DNA of 64,000 nt from Draconibacterium mangrovi (GTDB taxonomy: Bacteria > Bacteroidota > Bacteroidia > Bacteroidales > Prolixibacteraceae): contig NZ_JAAAGB010000001.1 in NCBI RefSeq assembly GCF_010586825.1, forward strand, positions 1,116,001 through 1,180,000. Reading direction: 5' to 3'. The translations under genes and the position numbers were made by a program. The notes beneath the pieces were generated by a model. The model was given only the letters and a program-made list of their open reading frames with translations, was not told the origin of the DNA and searched no databases. Shown piece by piece: positions 36,047 through 45,389 of the stretch; the stretch's first letter is position 1; each line of letters begins with the position of its first letter.

Positions 36047-38308
36047 ATGGAAAATTTTTATTTAATTCTGGTGGTCGTTCTTTTTGCTTTGGCAATTTCC
36101 GATTTAATTGTTGGAGTAAGTAACGATGCAGTTAACTTTTTAAATTCTGCAATTGGATCGAAAGCTGCACCTAAGTGGGTTATCTTTCTGATGGCCAGTA
36201 TTGGTGTACTGGTTGGAGCCACTTTCTCGAATGGAATGATGGAAGTAGCCCGAAAGGGGATTTTTCATCCCGATCAGTTTTATTTTGCCGAGATCATGGT
36301 CATATTCCTGGCCGTAATGATCACCGATGTAATTCTTCTCGATTTGTTTAACACTTTTGGTATGCCAACATCAACTACGGTAAGTATCGTTTTTGAGTTA
36401 CTTGGATCTGCCGTGGCAGTTGCTGCCGTTAAAATCAAGGGGATGGGACTTTCGGTAGCAGCCGAATTGTCGAATTACATCAACTCAAGTAAAGCACTGG
36501 CAATTATAACGGGTATACTTCTGTCTGTTTTTATTGCCTTTACGATTGGTGCGTTGGTAATGTACATTACGCGTTTTATCTTTTCATTCCGCTATCGCGG
36601 GCCAATGAAATATCTTGGATCCTTATTCGGAGGGCTTGCCATTACCGCAATAACCTACTTTATTTTTATTAAAGGAATGAAAGGCTCGTCGTATGCAGGA
36701 ATCGAACTGGCATCGGGAGAGACCTTGCAGGATTATTTCATGCACAATGTAGGATTTATATTGCTGGTAAGTTTGGGTTTTTGGGTAGTATTTATTCAAT
36801 TGCTGAAATGGATATTCAATATTAAAATCCTTAAGGTTGTTGTAATGGTTGGTACTTTTGCGCTGGCCATGGCATTTGCCGGAAACGACCTCGTAAACTT
36901 TATTGGTGTACCGGTTGCCGGTTTTAAATCGTTTCAGGATTGGATGGCCTCGGGAATGCCTGCCGACCAATTTTCGATGGCAAATCTTGCCGGGAAGAGC
37001 ACTACTCCTCTTTACATGCTTATTGTTTCGGGGCTGGTTATGGTTATTACTTTAATCATGTCGAAAAAGGCACGCGCGGTTACCGAAACAGAGATTAACC
37101 TTAGCCGGCAGGACGCGGGTGATGAGCGATTTGGATCGTCGTTTGCAGCCCGGGTTATGGTTCGCGGATTTACGAACTTCAATAAAAAAGTACAGAAGAA
37201 TATGCCGCCGGCCGTAAGCAATACGCTAAAATCACGTTTTGAAAAGCATTCCTATTATAACGACGACCCTGACGCACCGGCATTCGACAAAATTCGTGCA
37301 TCGGTAAACCTGGTGGTGGCCAGTATTCTTATTGCAATGGGTACTTCGCTAAAATTACCGCTTTCTACTACTTACGTAACCTTTATGGTGGCAATGGGTA
37401 CTTCGTTATCCGATCGCGCCTGGGATCGCGAAAGTGCAGTTTATCGTATTTCAGGTGTGTTTGCCGTAATTGGGGGCTGGTTTTTAACCGCTTTAATTGC
37501 TTTCTCGGTGGCAGGATTGATCGCTTTAATTATCTCGTTAAGCGGTAAGTTTATGATTTTCGTATTTGTTGCAGTAGCTGTATTTATGGTCATCAGAACT
37601 CAAATACTTTTCCGTAAACGTGCTAAGGCAAAATTAGCCGATGAAGAAGATAATATTGAAGAAGAGGATGAAACAGAAGTTATTATTGCAAAAAGTGCCA
37701 AACAAATTCTGAAAGGCCTGGGTAATACCGCCGAAATCCTGGATTTGGGAATGCAAAGCTTTTTAAAGGAAGACAGAGCCGGATTACGAAAAGCAGAAGA
37801 AGCTTGTAAGGTGTTGTCGAAAAAGGCTAAAAAGAATAAAGATAAGGTGTTTAAAATTGCAGAGAAGTTAATGGATAACTCGGCAGAAACAACACACTAT
37901 TACGTGCAGATGATCGAGCATAAACGTGAAATGGCACATGCTGTACACTATATGCTGAGCCCGATGATAACCCATGTGGAAAACAATCACAAACCGTTTA
38001 CGGAAGATCAGTCGATAGAATTATCATCAACAATTGTCAGTGTAACAGCTATCTTGAAAAAGATATCTAAAATGGTTAAAGAACAGCGCTTTGAAGGTAT
38101 TGACGCACTGATTAATGAAATTGACCAGGTAATTGAATTGTTACGGAATAACGAAAAACAACAATTTAAACGTGTAAAACAACAGTTGGTGAATACGCGC
38201 AATTCGCAATTGTACTTTAAAATTCATACCGAATTAGAAAATCTGTTGCTTCATTCGATTAACCTGGTAAAATCGGAACGCGATTTTATTACGAATACAA
38301 GAAACTAG
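36047..38308 (+). CDS. PiT phosphate transporter with C-terminal PhoU-like domain (copy 2)
   Basis: A 753-residue twin of the preceding gene product with the same layout: PiT permease (about 1-520, signature VGVSNDAVNFLNSAIGSKAA and AFAGNDLVNFIGVP) and a helical PhoU-like tail. The permease halves are near-identical in long stretches, including the block from KIRASVNLV to the segment before the last helices, while the tails have diverged more (for example KKVQETSRKF against RKAEEACKVL). A tandem duplication with separate promoters and terminators is the simplest reading. The diverged tails could give different regulation (inference). Confidence 0.93.
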   Translation: MENFYLILVVVLFALAISDLIVGVSNDAVNFLNSAIGSKAAPKWVIFLMASIGVLVGATFSNGMMEVARKGIFHPDQFYFAEIMVIFLAVMITDVILLDLFNTFGMPTSTTVSIVFELLGSAVAVAAVKIKGMGLSVAAELSNYINSSKALAIITGILLSVFIAFTIGALVMYITRFIFSFRYRGPMKYLGSLFGGLAITAITYFIFIKGMKGSSYAGIELASGETLQDYFMHNVGFILLVSLGFWVVFIQLLKWIFNIKILKVVVMVGTFALAMAFAGNDLVNFIGVPVAGFKSFQDWMASGMPADQFSMANLAGKSTTPLYMLIVSGLVMVITLIMSKKARAVTETEINLSRQDAGDERFGSSFAARVMVRGFTNFNKKVQKNMPPAVSNTLKSRFEKHSYYNDDPDAPAFDKIRASVNLVVASILIAMGTSLKLPLSTTYVTFMVAMGTSLSDRAWDRESAVYRISGVFAVIGGWFLTALIAFSVAGLIALIISLSGKFMIFVFVAVAVFMVIRTQILFRKRAKAKLADEEDNIEEEDETEVIIAKSAKQILKGLGNTAEILDLGMQSFLKEDRAGLRKAEEACKVLSKKAKKNKDKVFKIAEKLMDNSAETTHYYVQMIEHKREMAHAVHYMLSPMITHVENNHKPFTEDQSIELSSTIVSVTAILKKISKMVKEQRFEGIDALINEIDQVIELLRNNEKQQFKRVKQQLVNTRNSQLYFKIHTELENLLLHSINLVKSERDFITNTRN

Positions 38309-38330
38309 AAATAGTAAAACCTATAAGGAA

Positions 38331-38361
38331 AAGAGGAGATTTGCAGATCTCCTCTTTTTTT
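38331..38361 (+). terminator. Terminator after the second pit gene
   Basis: A 10-base stem (AAGAGGAGAT with ATCTCCTCTT), a six-base loop and a run of T, 22 bases after the stop codon. Confidence 0.9.
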
Positions 38362-38412
38362 GTGCTTATTGTTAAACAAATATTGCAATTCTATTAACTC
38401 CGCTGCCTTTTT

Positions 38413-38441
38413 ATTAATCCCCTTTTAATGGTTCTGCAATC
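38413..38441 (+). promoter_or_regulatory. Pho-box-like array before the receptor-phytase operon
   Basis: Heptamers ATTAATC, TTTAATG and TGCAATC start 11 bases apart at 38413, 38424 and 38435. The array ends 21 bases (10 + 11) before a -7-like box (GAATTTTG at 38462-38469), the same offset as the three strong heptamers of the second pit gene. ATTAATC also occurs in the porin array. Confidence 0.6.
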
Positions 38442-38461
38442 GCTTTCAGAGAGCTAATGGC

Positions 38462-38469
38462 GAATTTTG
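38462..38469 (+). promoter_or_regulatory. -7 box of the receptor-phytase operon
   Basis: GAATTTTG, one mismatch from TAnnTTTG, 26 bases before the start codon at 38496. Confidence 0.4.
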
Positions 38470-38495
38470 AAGCCTATTAAATAACCAAATTCAAA

Positions 38496-41237
38496 ATGAA
38501 AAAATTATCTCTCTTACTATTTATTCTGTTGTTTGTCAACGTGTTTAATGCGTTGGCAGAAGGTGAAGACGAAAATGCGGCGAATAAAGGAACCATTGCC
38601 GGACGAATTGTTGATACCGATAACCTGCCTCTGCCGGGGGCGGCTATTTTAATTGAAGATTTACAGAAAGGAGCCGTTACCGATGTAAACGGATTTTATC
38701 GGATTGTCGCGCTCGACCCGGGCGAGTATAAGGTCAGGGTTTCGTATATCGGGTTTAAAGAAGCGCTTAAAACAGTAACTGTTGCTGTGGGAAAAACCAG
38801 TACCCTAAACTTTCAGCTGGAAGCCGGTATCGATATCGAAGAAGTAGTGGTAAACGGTGCATTGCAGGGGCAATCAAAAGCCTTAAACCAGCAAAAAAAC
38901 AGCATGAACATTACCAACATAATTTCATCTGACCAGGTGGGCCGTTTCCCCGACCAAAATGTTGGCGATGCCTTAAAACGTATCCCCGGAATCAATGTGC
39001 AGTACGACCAGGGTGAAGCGCGTTTTGGAAACATCCGCGGTACTTCGCCTGAATACAACTCAGTAGCTATTGATGGCGACCGTATTCCTTCGGCAGAGGC
39101 TGAAACCCGTTCTATTCAGCTCGACCTCATTCCTTCGGATATGATTCAAAGTATTGAAGTAAACAAGGTAGTTACGGCCGATATGGATGCCGACGCCATT
39201 GGCGGATCGGTAAACCTGGTAACGAAGTCGAATCCTTACTCGCGCCGTATTACGGGTTCGGTTGGCGGTACTTACAATGCACTGCGTGGCAAAGTGGCGC
39301 CTAATTTTTCGCTCTTGTACGCCGATCGGTTATTCAATAACAAACTGGGTGTTACACTGGCCGGATCGGTGCAGGATCACATGATGGGTTCCGACGATCT
39401 GGAAGCAGAGTGGAACGACGAAGGCATAATGAAAGAAATGCAGGTGCGTACTTACCTCATTGAGCGTTTGCGCCAAAGTTATTCGGGCGCACTTGATTAT
39501 ACTTTTGATGCCAATAATAAAATCGAGGCCAAAGTAATGTACAACCACCGTAACGACTGGGAAAACCGATATCGTGTTGTGTACAAAGATCTGGATGAAG
39601 ATGTGGCAAAAATTGAACGACAGGTGAAAGGCGGTACCAACAAAGATGCACGTTTGGAAGACCAGCGTACTTATCATTTTTCCTTAGGCGGAGAACACCA
39701 GTTTGGCGCCCTTGAAATGAACTGGAAAGGATCGTACTCAAAAGCTAACGAAGATCGCCCGAATGAGCGTTACCTTCAGTACCGTATTAAAGATGTAGAG
39801 TTTAGCCAGAATCTTTCGGATACCGAAAAACCACAGGTAATTGTTACTACTCCGGAAGCGCAGGATTTTAACAGCAGCTGGGATTTTGACGAGCTGACTG
39901 AAGAACATCAGTATACGGAAGATATCGACAAAAAATTCAAAGTCGACTTTAAACTACCTTTTCAGAACGGAACCAGTGTTATACGTTTTGGTGCCAAGTA
40001 CAAAGGCAAAAGCAAAAACCGAGATAACGATTTTTACGATTATTCGCCAAACGATGAAGATGCGTTTAATAGCGGTGCATTTAGCAATACCGTTGTTAAA
40101 ACAAAAAGCGATTTTTTGGCCGGAGATTATATTGCAGGAACTTTTGTTGATGTGAAATATTTAGGTGGATTAGATTTGACTTCAGGCGATTTTGAAGGTG
40201 AAGAAAACCTGGAAGAGCTGGCAGGAAACTTTGATGCATCGGAAGATGTAACTGCCGCTTACCTGCGTTTCGACCAGTCGTTTGGCCGTTTGGATCTTGT
40301 TGCCGGTGTTAGGATGGAAAATACATCGATCAACTACTCGGGTAAAGAACTGATTTTGGACGAGGAAGGTGATGTGGAGGATTTGGTTGATACCGAGGAG
40401 GTAGATAACAACTACACCAATGTGCTGCCATCGTTGCTGTTGAAATACGAGATCGACCGAAACACGAATGTTAAAGCCAGTGTTACCAATACTTTGGCCC
40501 GTCCGAAATACATCGACCTGGTACCACGTGTGGAGGTGAATAACGAAGATGTTGAAATTGAAATCGGGAACCCTGATCTTACGCCAACTACATCGTGGAA
40601 CTTCGATTTAATGGCCGAGCATTATTTTGAGTCAATTGGTTTGGTTTCGGGTGGAATCTTCTACAAAGACATCAGCGACTTTATTGTAAACGGAATTCAG
40701 TCGGATTACGAATACCTTGGACAAACCTGGGAGAAATTTACCCAGCCCATAAACGCCGGCGATGCGACCTTGTTTGGTGCTGAAGTAGCTTTTCAGCGTC
40801 AGTTCGACTTTTTGCCGGGCTTCCTTCGTCAAACCGGATTTTATGCCAACTATACCTACACCAAATCAACGGTGAGCAATTTCCAGATCGAGGATCGTGA
40901 AGATGATGACTTAACTTTGCCCGGAACACCTAAGAATACATTAAATGCATCGTTGTATTACGAAGGCAAAAAACTGTCAGCCCGTTTATCGTACAATTAT
41001 GCCGGCGACTTTGTGGAAGAATACAGCGACAAGGCTTTTGAAGATGTGTACTACGATCAGGTTTCGTACCTCGATTTTAACACCAGCTATCATTTCAACA
41101 AAAACTTTATGCTGTTTGCCGAACTCAATAATATACTAAATACGCCGCTGCGTTATTACCAGGGCGAGTCGCAATACACTTATCAGGCCGAGTACTACGA
41201 TATTAAAGTAAATTTTGGTCTGAAGTTTAATTTTTAG
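38496..41237 (+). CDS. TonB-dependent receptor of the phytase operon
   Basis: A 913-residue outer-membrane receptor: signal peptide 1-21, carboxypeptidase-like domain about 32-115 (GRIVDTDNLPLPGAAILIED), plug about 130-250 with VGDALKRIPGINVQYDQGEA and DADAIGGSVNLVTKS, and a barrel ending in IKVNFGLKFNF. The plug wording is that of the large receptor family sometimes found with phytases and phosphatases in marine bacteria. A phytase gene starts 93 bases after it and the leader has Pho-like heptamers, so uptake of inositol phosphates or their breakdown products under phosphate limitation is likely (inference). Confidence 0.9.
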   Translation: MKKLSLLLFILLFVNVFNALAEGEDENAANKGTIAGRIVDTDNLPLPGAAILIEDLQKGAVTDVNGFYRIVALDPGEYKVRVSYIGFKEALKTVTVAVGKTSTLNFQLEAGIDIEEVVVNGALQGQSKALNQQKNSMNITNIISSDQVGRFPDQNVGDALKRIPGINVQYDQGEARFGNIRGTSPEYNSVAIDGDRIPSAEAETRSIQLDLIPSDMIQSIEVNKVVTADMDADAIGGSVNLVTKSNPYSRRITGSVGGTYNALRGKVAPNFSLLYADRLFNNKLGVTLAGSVQDHMMGSDDLEAEWNDEGIMKEMQVRTYLIERLRQSYSGALDYTFDANNKIEAKVMYNHRNDWENRYRVVYKDLDEDVAKIERQVKGGTNKDARLEDQRTYHFSLGGEHQFGALEMNWKGSYSKANEDRPNERYLQYRIKDVEFSQNLSDTEKPQVIVTTPEAQDFNSSWDFDELTEEHQYTEDIDKKFKVDFKLPFQNGTSVIRFGAKYKGKSKNRDNDFYDYSPNDEDAFNSGAFSNTVVKTKSDFLAGDYIAGTFVDVKYLGGLDLTSGDFEGEENLEELAGNFDASEDVTAAYLRFDQSFGRLDLVAGVRMENTSINYSGKELILDEEGDVEDLVDTEEVDNNYTNVLPSLLLKYEIDRNTNVKASVTNTLARPKYIDLVPRVEVNNEDVEIEIGNPDLTPTTSWNFDLMAEHYFESIGLVSGGIFYKDISDFIVNGIQSDYEYLGQTWEKFTQPINAGDATLFGAEVAFQRQFDFLPGFLRQTGFYANYTYTKSTVSNFQIEDREDDDLTLPGTPKNTLNASLYYEGKKLSARLSYNYAGDFVEEYSDKAFEDVYYDQVSYLDFNTSYHFNKNFMLFAELNNILNTPLRYYQGESQYTYQAEYYDIKVNFGLKFNF

Positions 41238-41330
41238 GAAACGTCATTTCCGCATAGAATAGATTTTAAAAGTTAAAGCTGAGGACACCCTTTGTTGTGT
41301 TCTCAGCTATTTACACAAAAACAAAAAACG

Positions 41331-42446
41331 ATGAATTGTACTTGTAATCGTATTTTTTTAGCGAGTGTGTTACTGGCAATTTTGGTAGTAAGTATTGTTG
41401 GTTGCGAAATTAACCGCCCCAGCGAGGGTTCGCGTAATGCCGGCGAACACATTAAAAATACTGTTGTTGCGGTAGCCGAAACTGATCCTGTTCCGCAGAG
41501 TAAAAACGAAGATTCGGCTGACGACCCCGCCATTTGGGTCGATACAACCAATGTAATGAACTCGTTTACCATCGGTACCGATAAAAAAGGAGGTCTGGCC
41601 ACCTACGATCTCAACGGGAAACAATTGAATTATTACGCCGATGGCAATATGAATAACTGCGATTTGCGTTACGGATTTCAACTGGGTGATAAAAGAGTTG
41701 ATGTGCTGGCAGCCAGTAACCGTTCTACGCATTCTATATCCTTGTATGTGGTAAAAAAAGGCGGAGTGCTCGAGGAGGCTCATGCGCGGGTAATTACTTC
41801 CAAAATGCAGGATGATGTTTATGGTTTGGGCATGTACCGAAGTGCAAAAACCGGTAACTATTTTGTATTTCTGAATAGCAAAGCCGGTGAAGTGGAACAG
41901 TGGCTACTGATTGCCAAAGGTGATAAAATCGATGCCAATCTGGTACGTTCGTGGAGCCTTGGAACACAAACCGAAGGCGTAATTGCCGACGATAAACCCG
42001 GAGAGGTTTACATCGGAGAAGAAGTCGCGGGTATTTATAAATTCGATGCTGAACCCGATGACTCTACCGTAGGAAAACTGATTTCGATGAGTACGGAAAA
42101 AAATCCGGATATGCACTACGATATTGAAGGACTGGCGATTTATGCCACCGACAGTGTTAATGGTTACCTGGTGGCTTCGTCGCAAGGAAGTTACAGTTAC
42201 GCTGTTTTCGAACGCCAGGGCGACAATAAGTACCTGGGAAGTTTCCGTATTACTGACGGTGACGTTGATGGCGTGGAAGAAACCGACGGAATTGACATCA
42301 CGAACATTGCGTTGGGCGCACAATACCCTAAAGGAATGTTGGTGGTTCAGGACGGTTACAACTACGATGGCGAAGAACTGGTAAGCCAGAATTTTAAATA
42401 CATCTCGTGGGAGGCCATTGAAAAGTTATTTCTAAAACAGAAATAA
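41331..42446 (+). CDS. Beta-propeller phytase, lipoprotein
   Basis: A 371-residue enzyme. The ATG at 41331 gives a clean lipoprotein signal (IVGC, C25); a TTG-opened frame from 41292 would add 13 residues before it. Hallmarks of beta-propeller (alkaline, calcium-dependent) phytases are present: DDPAIWVD, NNCDLRYGF, DIEGLAIY and DGDVDGVEETDGIDITN, acidic loops that hold calcium and phosphate. It releases phosphate from phytate outside the cytoplasm. It is downstream of a TonB receptor and upstream of a glycosyltransferase, with no terminator between them, so one operon is likely. Confidence 0.92.
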   Translation: MNCTCNRIFLASVLLAILVVSIVGCEINRPSEGSRNAGEHIKNTVVAVAETDPVPQSKNEDSADDPAIWVDTTNVMNSFTIGTDKKGGLATYDLNGKQLNYYADGNMNNCDLRYGFQLGDKRVDVLAASNRSTHSISLYVVKKGGVLEEAHARVITSKMQDDVYGLGMYRSAKTGNYFVFLNSKAGEVEQWLLIAKGDKIDANLVRSWSLGTQTEGVIADDKPGEVYIGEEVAGIYKFDAEPDDSTVGKLISMSTEKNPDMHYDIEGLAIYATDSVNGYLVASSQGSYSYAVFERQGDNKYLGSFRITDGDVDGVEETDGIDITNIALGAQYPKGMLVVQDGYNYDGEELVSQNFKYISWEAIEKLFLKQK

Positions 42447-42464
42447 ATCAGCCTGAATAGTTCG

Positions 42465-43451
42465 GTGAAGATTTTATATGCTATACAAGGCACGGGGAAT
42501 GGTCATCTGGCGCGAGCCACTGAAATCGTTCCTTTGCTAAAAAAATTAGGAGAAACGGATATCCTTGTGAGTGGAATTCAGGGGGATATCCGTTTGCCAT
42601 TTCCGGTAAAATACCGGCTTTACGGCTTTAGCTTTATTTTTGGAAATAAAGGTGGTGTAGCCATTTGGAAAACCATTACCAAAGCCCGTATTTTTCGGCT
42701 GGTAAACGATATCCACAAAATACCCGTTCACCAGTACGACGTGGTGATTAACGATTTTGAACCGGTAAGTGCCTGGGCCTGCAAACTGCGTAAGAAGACG
42801 TGTGTTGGACTTAGCCATCAAAACGCGGTTTTACATTCAAAAGCACCCCGGCCAACAAAAAAGGATGTTTTGGGCGAATGGATTTTAAAACATTACGCAC
42901 CGGCAACATTTCGTTATGGTTTTCATTTCAAACAATTGGATGAGCACAATTTTGAACCGGTTATCCGCTCTGCTATCCGAAATGCAACTATTACGAATAA
43001 CGGCCATTATACCGTTTATTTGCCGGCTTTTAGCAATTTGGAAATAGAAAAATTGCTTGGCCCTCATCAATCCATTCGCTGGCAGGTTTTCTCAAAACAC
43101 TGCCCGAAAAGTTATACCAAAGGCTCCATTCAGTTTAACCCGGTTTCGCTCGAAGAGTTTAACCGGTCGTTTATCGCTTGCTCGGGAATAATGTGCACTG
43201 CCGGTTTTGAAACACCTGCCGAAGCATTGTTTATGGGTAAAAAGCTGTGTGTTATTCCCATGAAAAATCAATACGAACAGGCTTGTAATGCAGCCATGCT
43301 GGCCGATATGGGAGTCTCGGTAATTCAGAAAACCGGCTCTTGCCACGATATTCTTTCCAACTGGCTACAGTCGGGGCAGGCAATTAAAATTGCATACCCC
43401 GATAATACCCAAAGTATTTTAAAGCGGGTAATTCTAGCCATTACTAAATAG
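42465..43451 (+). CDS. Glycosyltransferase, MJ1255/VC2487-like family
   Basis: A 328-residue GT-B type glycosyltransferase. The N-terminus MKILYAIQGTGNGHLARATE carries the glycine-rich loop and H of this family; the C-terminal half has a nucleotide-sugar site near CTAGFETPAEALFMGKKLCVIP (FETPAEAL), then QYEQACNAAML. The start is GTG at 42465, the only start that keeps the loop, 18 bases after the phytase stop codon. Its presence behind a Pho-like promoter suggests a role in phosphate-starvation physiology, for example making glycolipids to spare phospholipids. That is inference; the acceptor is unknown. Confidence 0.85.
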   Translation: MKILYAIQGTGNGHLARATEIVPLLKKLGETDILVSGIQGDIRLPFPVKYRLYGFSFIFGNKGGVAIWKTITKARIFRLVNDIHKIPVHQYDVVINDFEPVSAWACKLRKKTCVGLSHQNAVLHSKAPRPTKKDVLGEWILKHYAPATFRYGFHFKQLDEHNFEPVIRSAIRNATITNNGHYTVYLPAFSNLEIEKLLGPHQSIRWQVFSKHCPKSYTKGSIQFNPVSLEEFNRSFIACSGIMCTAGFETPAEALFMGKKLCVIPMKNQYEQACNAAMLADMGVSVIQKTGSCHDILSNWLQSGQAIKIAYPDNTQSILKRVILAITK

Positions 43452-43507
43452 TGGTGCCCAAAACAAAGTACGGCTGCTTTATGCGCTAAGTGGTTTTCAA
43501 AGGTCTG

Positions 43508-43630
43508 TTACGCTTCTTTAGCAGGAGACTTTTTGCGTTCGATCCAAAAATAAGCAATGGGCAACACCATAGGGGTTAAAAATATCGCGGTTACCATGGT
43601 TGAGGTCATACTTTTAATGGCTGTGAAACC
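43508..43630 (-). pseudogene. Remnant 3' end of a CzcA-type RND pump gene
   Basis: On the minus strand the frame reads TSTMVTAIFLTPMVLPIAYF and then WIERKKSPAKEA and a stop. The intact pump gene at 45998-49078 ends TSTFLTLMVLPIAYYWIERK then KSPAKEA, so this is clearly a copy of that 3' end, diverged by roughly one base in eight. Upstream of about 43630 the similarity stops. The remnant and the intact 3' end flank the accessory genes at 43943-45791 in the same orientation. No start codon or full domain remains. Confidence 0.85.
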
Positions 43631-43942
43631 ACGTTACATCTGCGGAGCAACAAAGGATGTCATCTTTTCGAAAAGATAGGAAACTATATACACCTCATCA
43701 CTTTAAATACTTATTTATAAACACTTTAAATTACCCCCCCCCATTTTTAGTTTCTATTGTAATTAACAATAATAGTATTTATTTTAGGTGCTGTTGATTA
43801 CAAACCTGTTTCTTTAAATTTATGAAACCCAAGCTGTAATTCCACTTGAAAAAACAATCCCGACTGAAGTCGGGACTGCAATACTATTTGTTTAACCGGG
43901 AAGTTGGGCGGCAACCCAAAATCCCACAAACTTTGTAAAATT
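43631..43942. other. AT-rich gap with a perfect hairpin
   Basis: No gene. A run of nine C lies at 43734-43742. A perfect inverted repeat, TCCCGACT and AGTCGGGA around two bases, lies at 43857-43874, about 70 bases before the next start codon; it could be a leader hairpin or a small repeat, and has no T-tract on the plus strand. The promoter for the lipoprotein gene should be here but no clear TAnnTTTG match was assigned. Confidence 0.45.
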
Positions 43943-45388
43943 ATGAAAAAAATTGTCTGTTTATTTTTAATGGCCGGATTAATTCTGGCAATTAACTCTT
44001 GCAACGAATCGGAGCTTGAACAGGAAGAGCTCCTGAAATCTTCCGCTGGCTATGATGAACTTATTGAAAAAGCGGAAACATGGTACATTGATGCACCTGA
44101 CGAAAATAGTTTTCCGGTCTTAGCTTTTGCCGATGAACTTATTTGGAATCAGGCTATGGTGCACGATGTTGATACTGCTTTTATGATTGAGGTTCCTATA
44201 AAATTGAAGAATCGTTACGGATTAGCAGATAAGAATGATAAAACCCAGAATGTTGAGCAACGAATGCTGTTTTGGTATGATGGTTGCGACTTCAAGTCGT
44301 ATCTAGAATTAATTGTATCAACCGATAAAAAAGAGAATCTGCAGAACATCAAAAAAATTAATTTTGGTAATAAAGAAAATGGATTTACCGGTTCTTTTAT
44401 TATATCCGATATTTCCAGGAAAAACATCAATGTTTGGAATTATACGGTTCAGGAAGACCAAGCTGTAGAAATGATAACAAAATCAATGCAAATGATCTGT
44501 ATTTGGCTGGTATGGTATGATGAATTTGGAAATATTACCGAATACATCGATCTCTTGTATTGCTACCCAATTGGTGGTGGAAGTTCATCGGACACTGGTG
44601 GAGGTGGAGGTGGTTCTTCAGGTAGCTCACAAAATTTAGGAGAGATATGTAATTGCGAAATATGCTCCAATTGTGGATATTGTATTAAGGATAGTTTTCT
44701 TAAGTCTATCCCAAAGCCTGATGAAGGTGAAAGTGGAGAGGAAACGGTATATTGCCCAGAGTGTATTTGCCCTAAGGTTATTGAAGATCCTTCCTTTGAA
44801 GATACTAAAGCTGATTGTGTATATGATAAGTTAGTCACATCAAACCAAATGCAACAATTACTAAGCGAATATTTTGGATCTGATACCTACCACGTAACTT
44901 ATAAAGTCGATTATTGGAGTACCCCTGGAGTAAACAGCACTGATCCAAGTTATGGTTTGGCCAAAGACAACGGTGACAACACTGTTACAATTAAAATCAA
45001 CTCTTACTATTTTGATGAGGTTGCCCCTGTTACTACCGCAAAAACAATACTACATGAAACAATACATGCATACCTATATCAGGAGGTTAATAAATTGGGC
45101 GGTTTAGATAATTTGGAAAATACTACTTTTGAAAATCTGTTTGCTTACTATCAAACTTATGGATATCCTGATTATCAACATGATTACATGTCACAATATT
45201 ACATCCCAAATATGGCACAAACATTGAGGCAGTATGATAACTATGCTCACGGGATTGATTATTACGAAGCGTTGGCTTGGCAAGGGCTTAGTTATACTTA
45301 TGGTTGGCAACAGAAAACACAAGCTGAGAAAGATGCTATAAATGCAAAAGTAAATGAAATTAATTCGGGCAATAAAGAATGTAATTGA
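43943..45388 (+). CDS. HExxH metallopeptidase-like lipoprotein with cysteine cluster
   Basis: A 481-residue lipoprotein from the ATG at 43943 (lipid cysteine C20; an in-frame opening at 43904 would add 13 residues before the signal). An N-terminal half of unknown fold (about 25-210) is joined by a Gly/Ser linker (211-230) to a cysteine cluster with C236, C238, C241, C244, C247, C271, C274 and C276, probably a metal or disulfide knot. The C-terminal part carries HETIHAYLYQE (H371, E372, H375), a zinc-protease signature, and a downstream YYEALAWQG that may give the third ligand. Codons are AT-rich. The target is unknown. Confidence 0.75.
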   Translation: MKKIVCLFLMAGLILAINSCNESELEQEELLKSSAGYDELIEKAETWYIDAPDENSFPVLAFADELIWNQAMVHDVDTAFMIEVPIKLKNRYGLADKNDKTQNVEQRMLFWYDGCDFKSYLELIVSTDKKENLQNIKKINFGNKENGFTGSFIISDISRKNINVWNYTVQEDQAVEMITKSMQMICIWLVWYDEFGNITEYIDLLYCYPIGGGSSSDTGGGGGGSSGSSQNLGEICNCEICSNCGYCIKDSFLKSIPKPDEGESGEETVYCPECICPKVIEDPSFEDTKADCVYDKLVTSNQMQQLLSEYFGSDTYHVTYKVDYWSTPGVNSTDPSYGLAKDNGDNTVTIKINSYYFDEVAPVTTAKTILHETIHAYLYQEVNKLGGLDNLENTTFENLFAYYQTYGYPDYQHDYMSQYYIPNMAQTLRQYDNYAHGIDYYEALAWQGLSYTYGWQQKTQAEKDAINAKVNEINSGNKECN

Positions 45389-45389
45389 T

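Noticed and set aside
43734-43742. Run of nine C
   Set aside because: It could be a phase-variation tract, but it is about 200 bases from the next start codon and not at a promoter spacer or in a frame, so I do not claim a function.
43857-43874. Perfect hairpin before the metallopeptidase gene as a terminator
   Set aside because: There is no T-tract on the plus strand and no plus-strand gene ends just before it.
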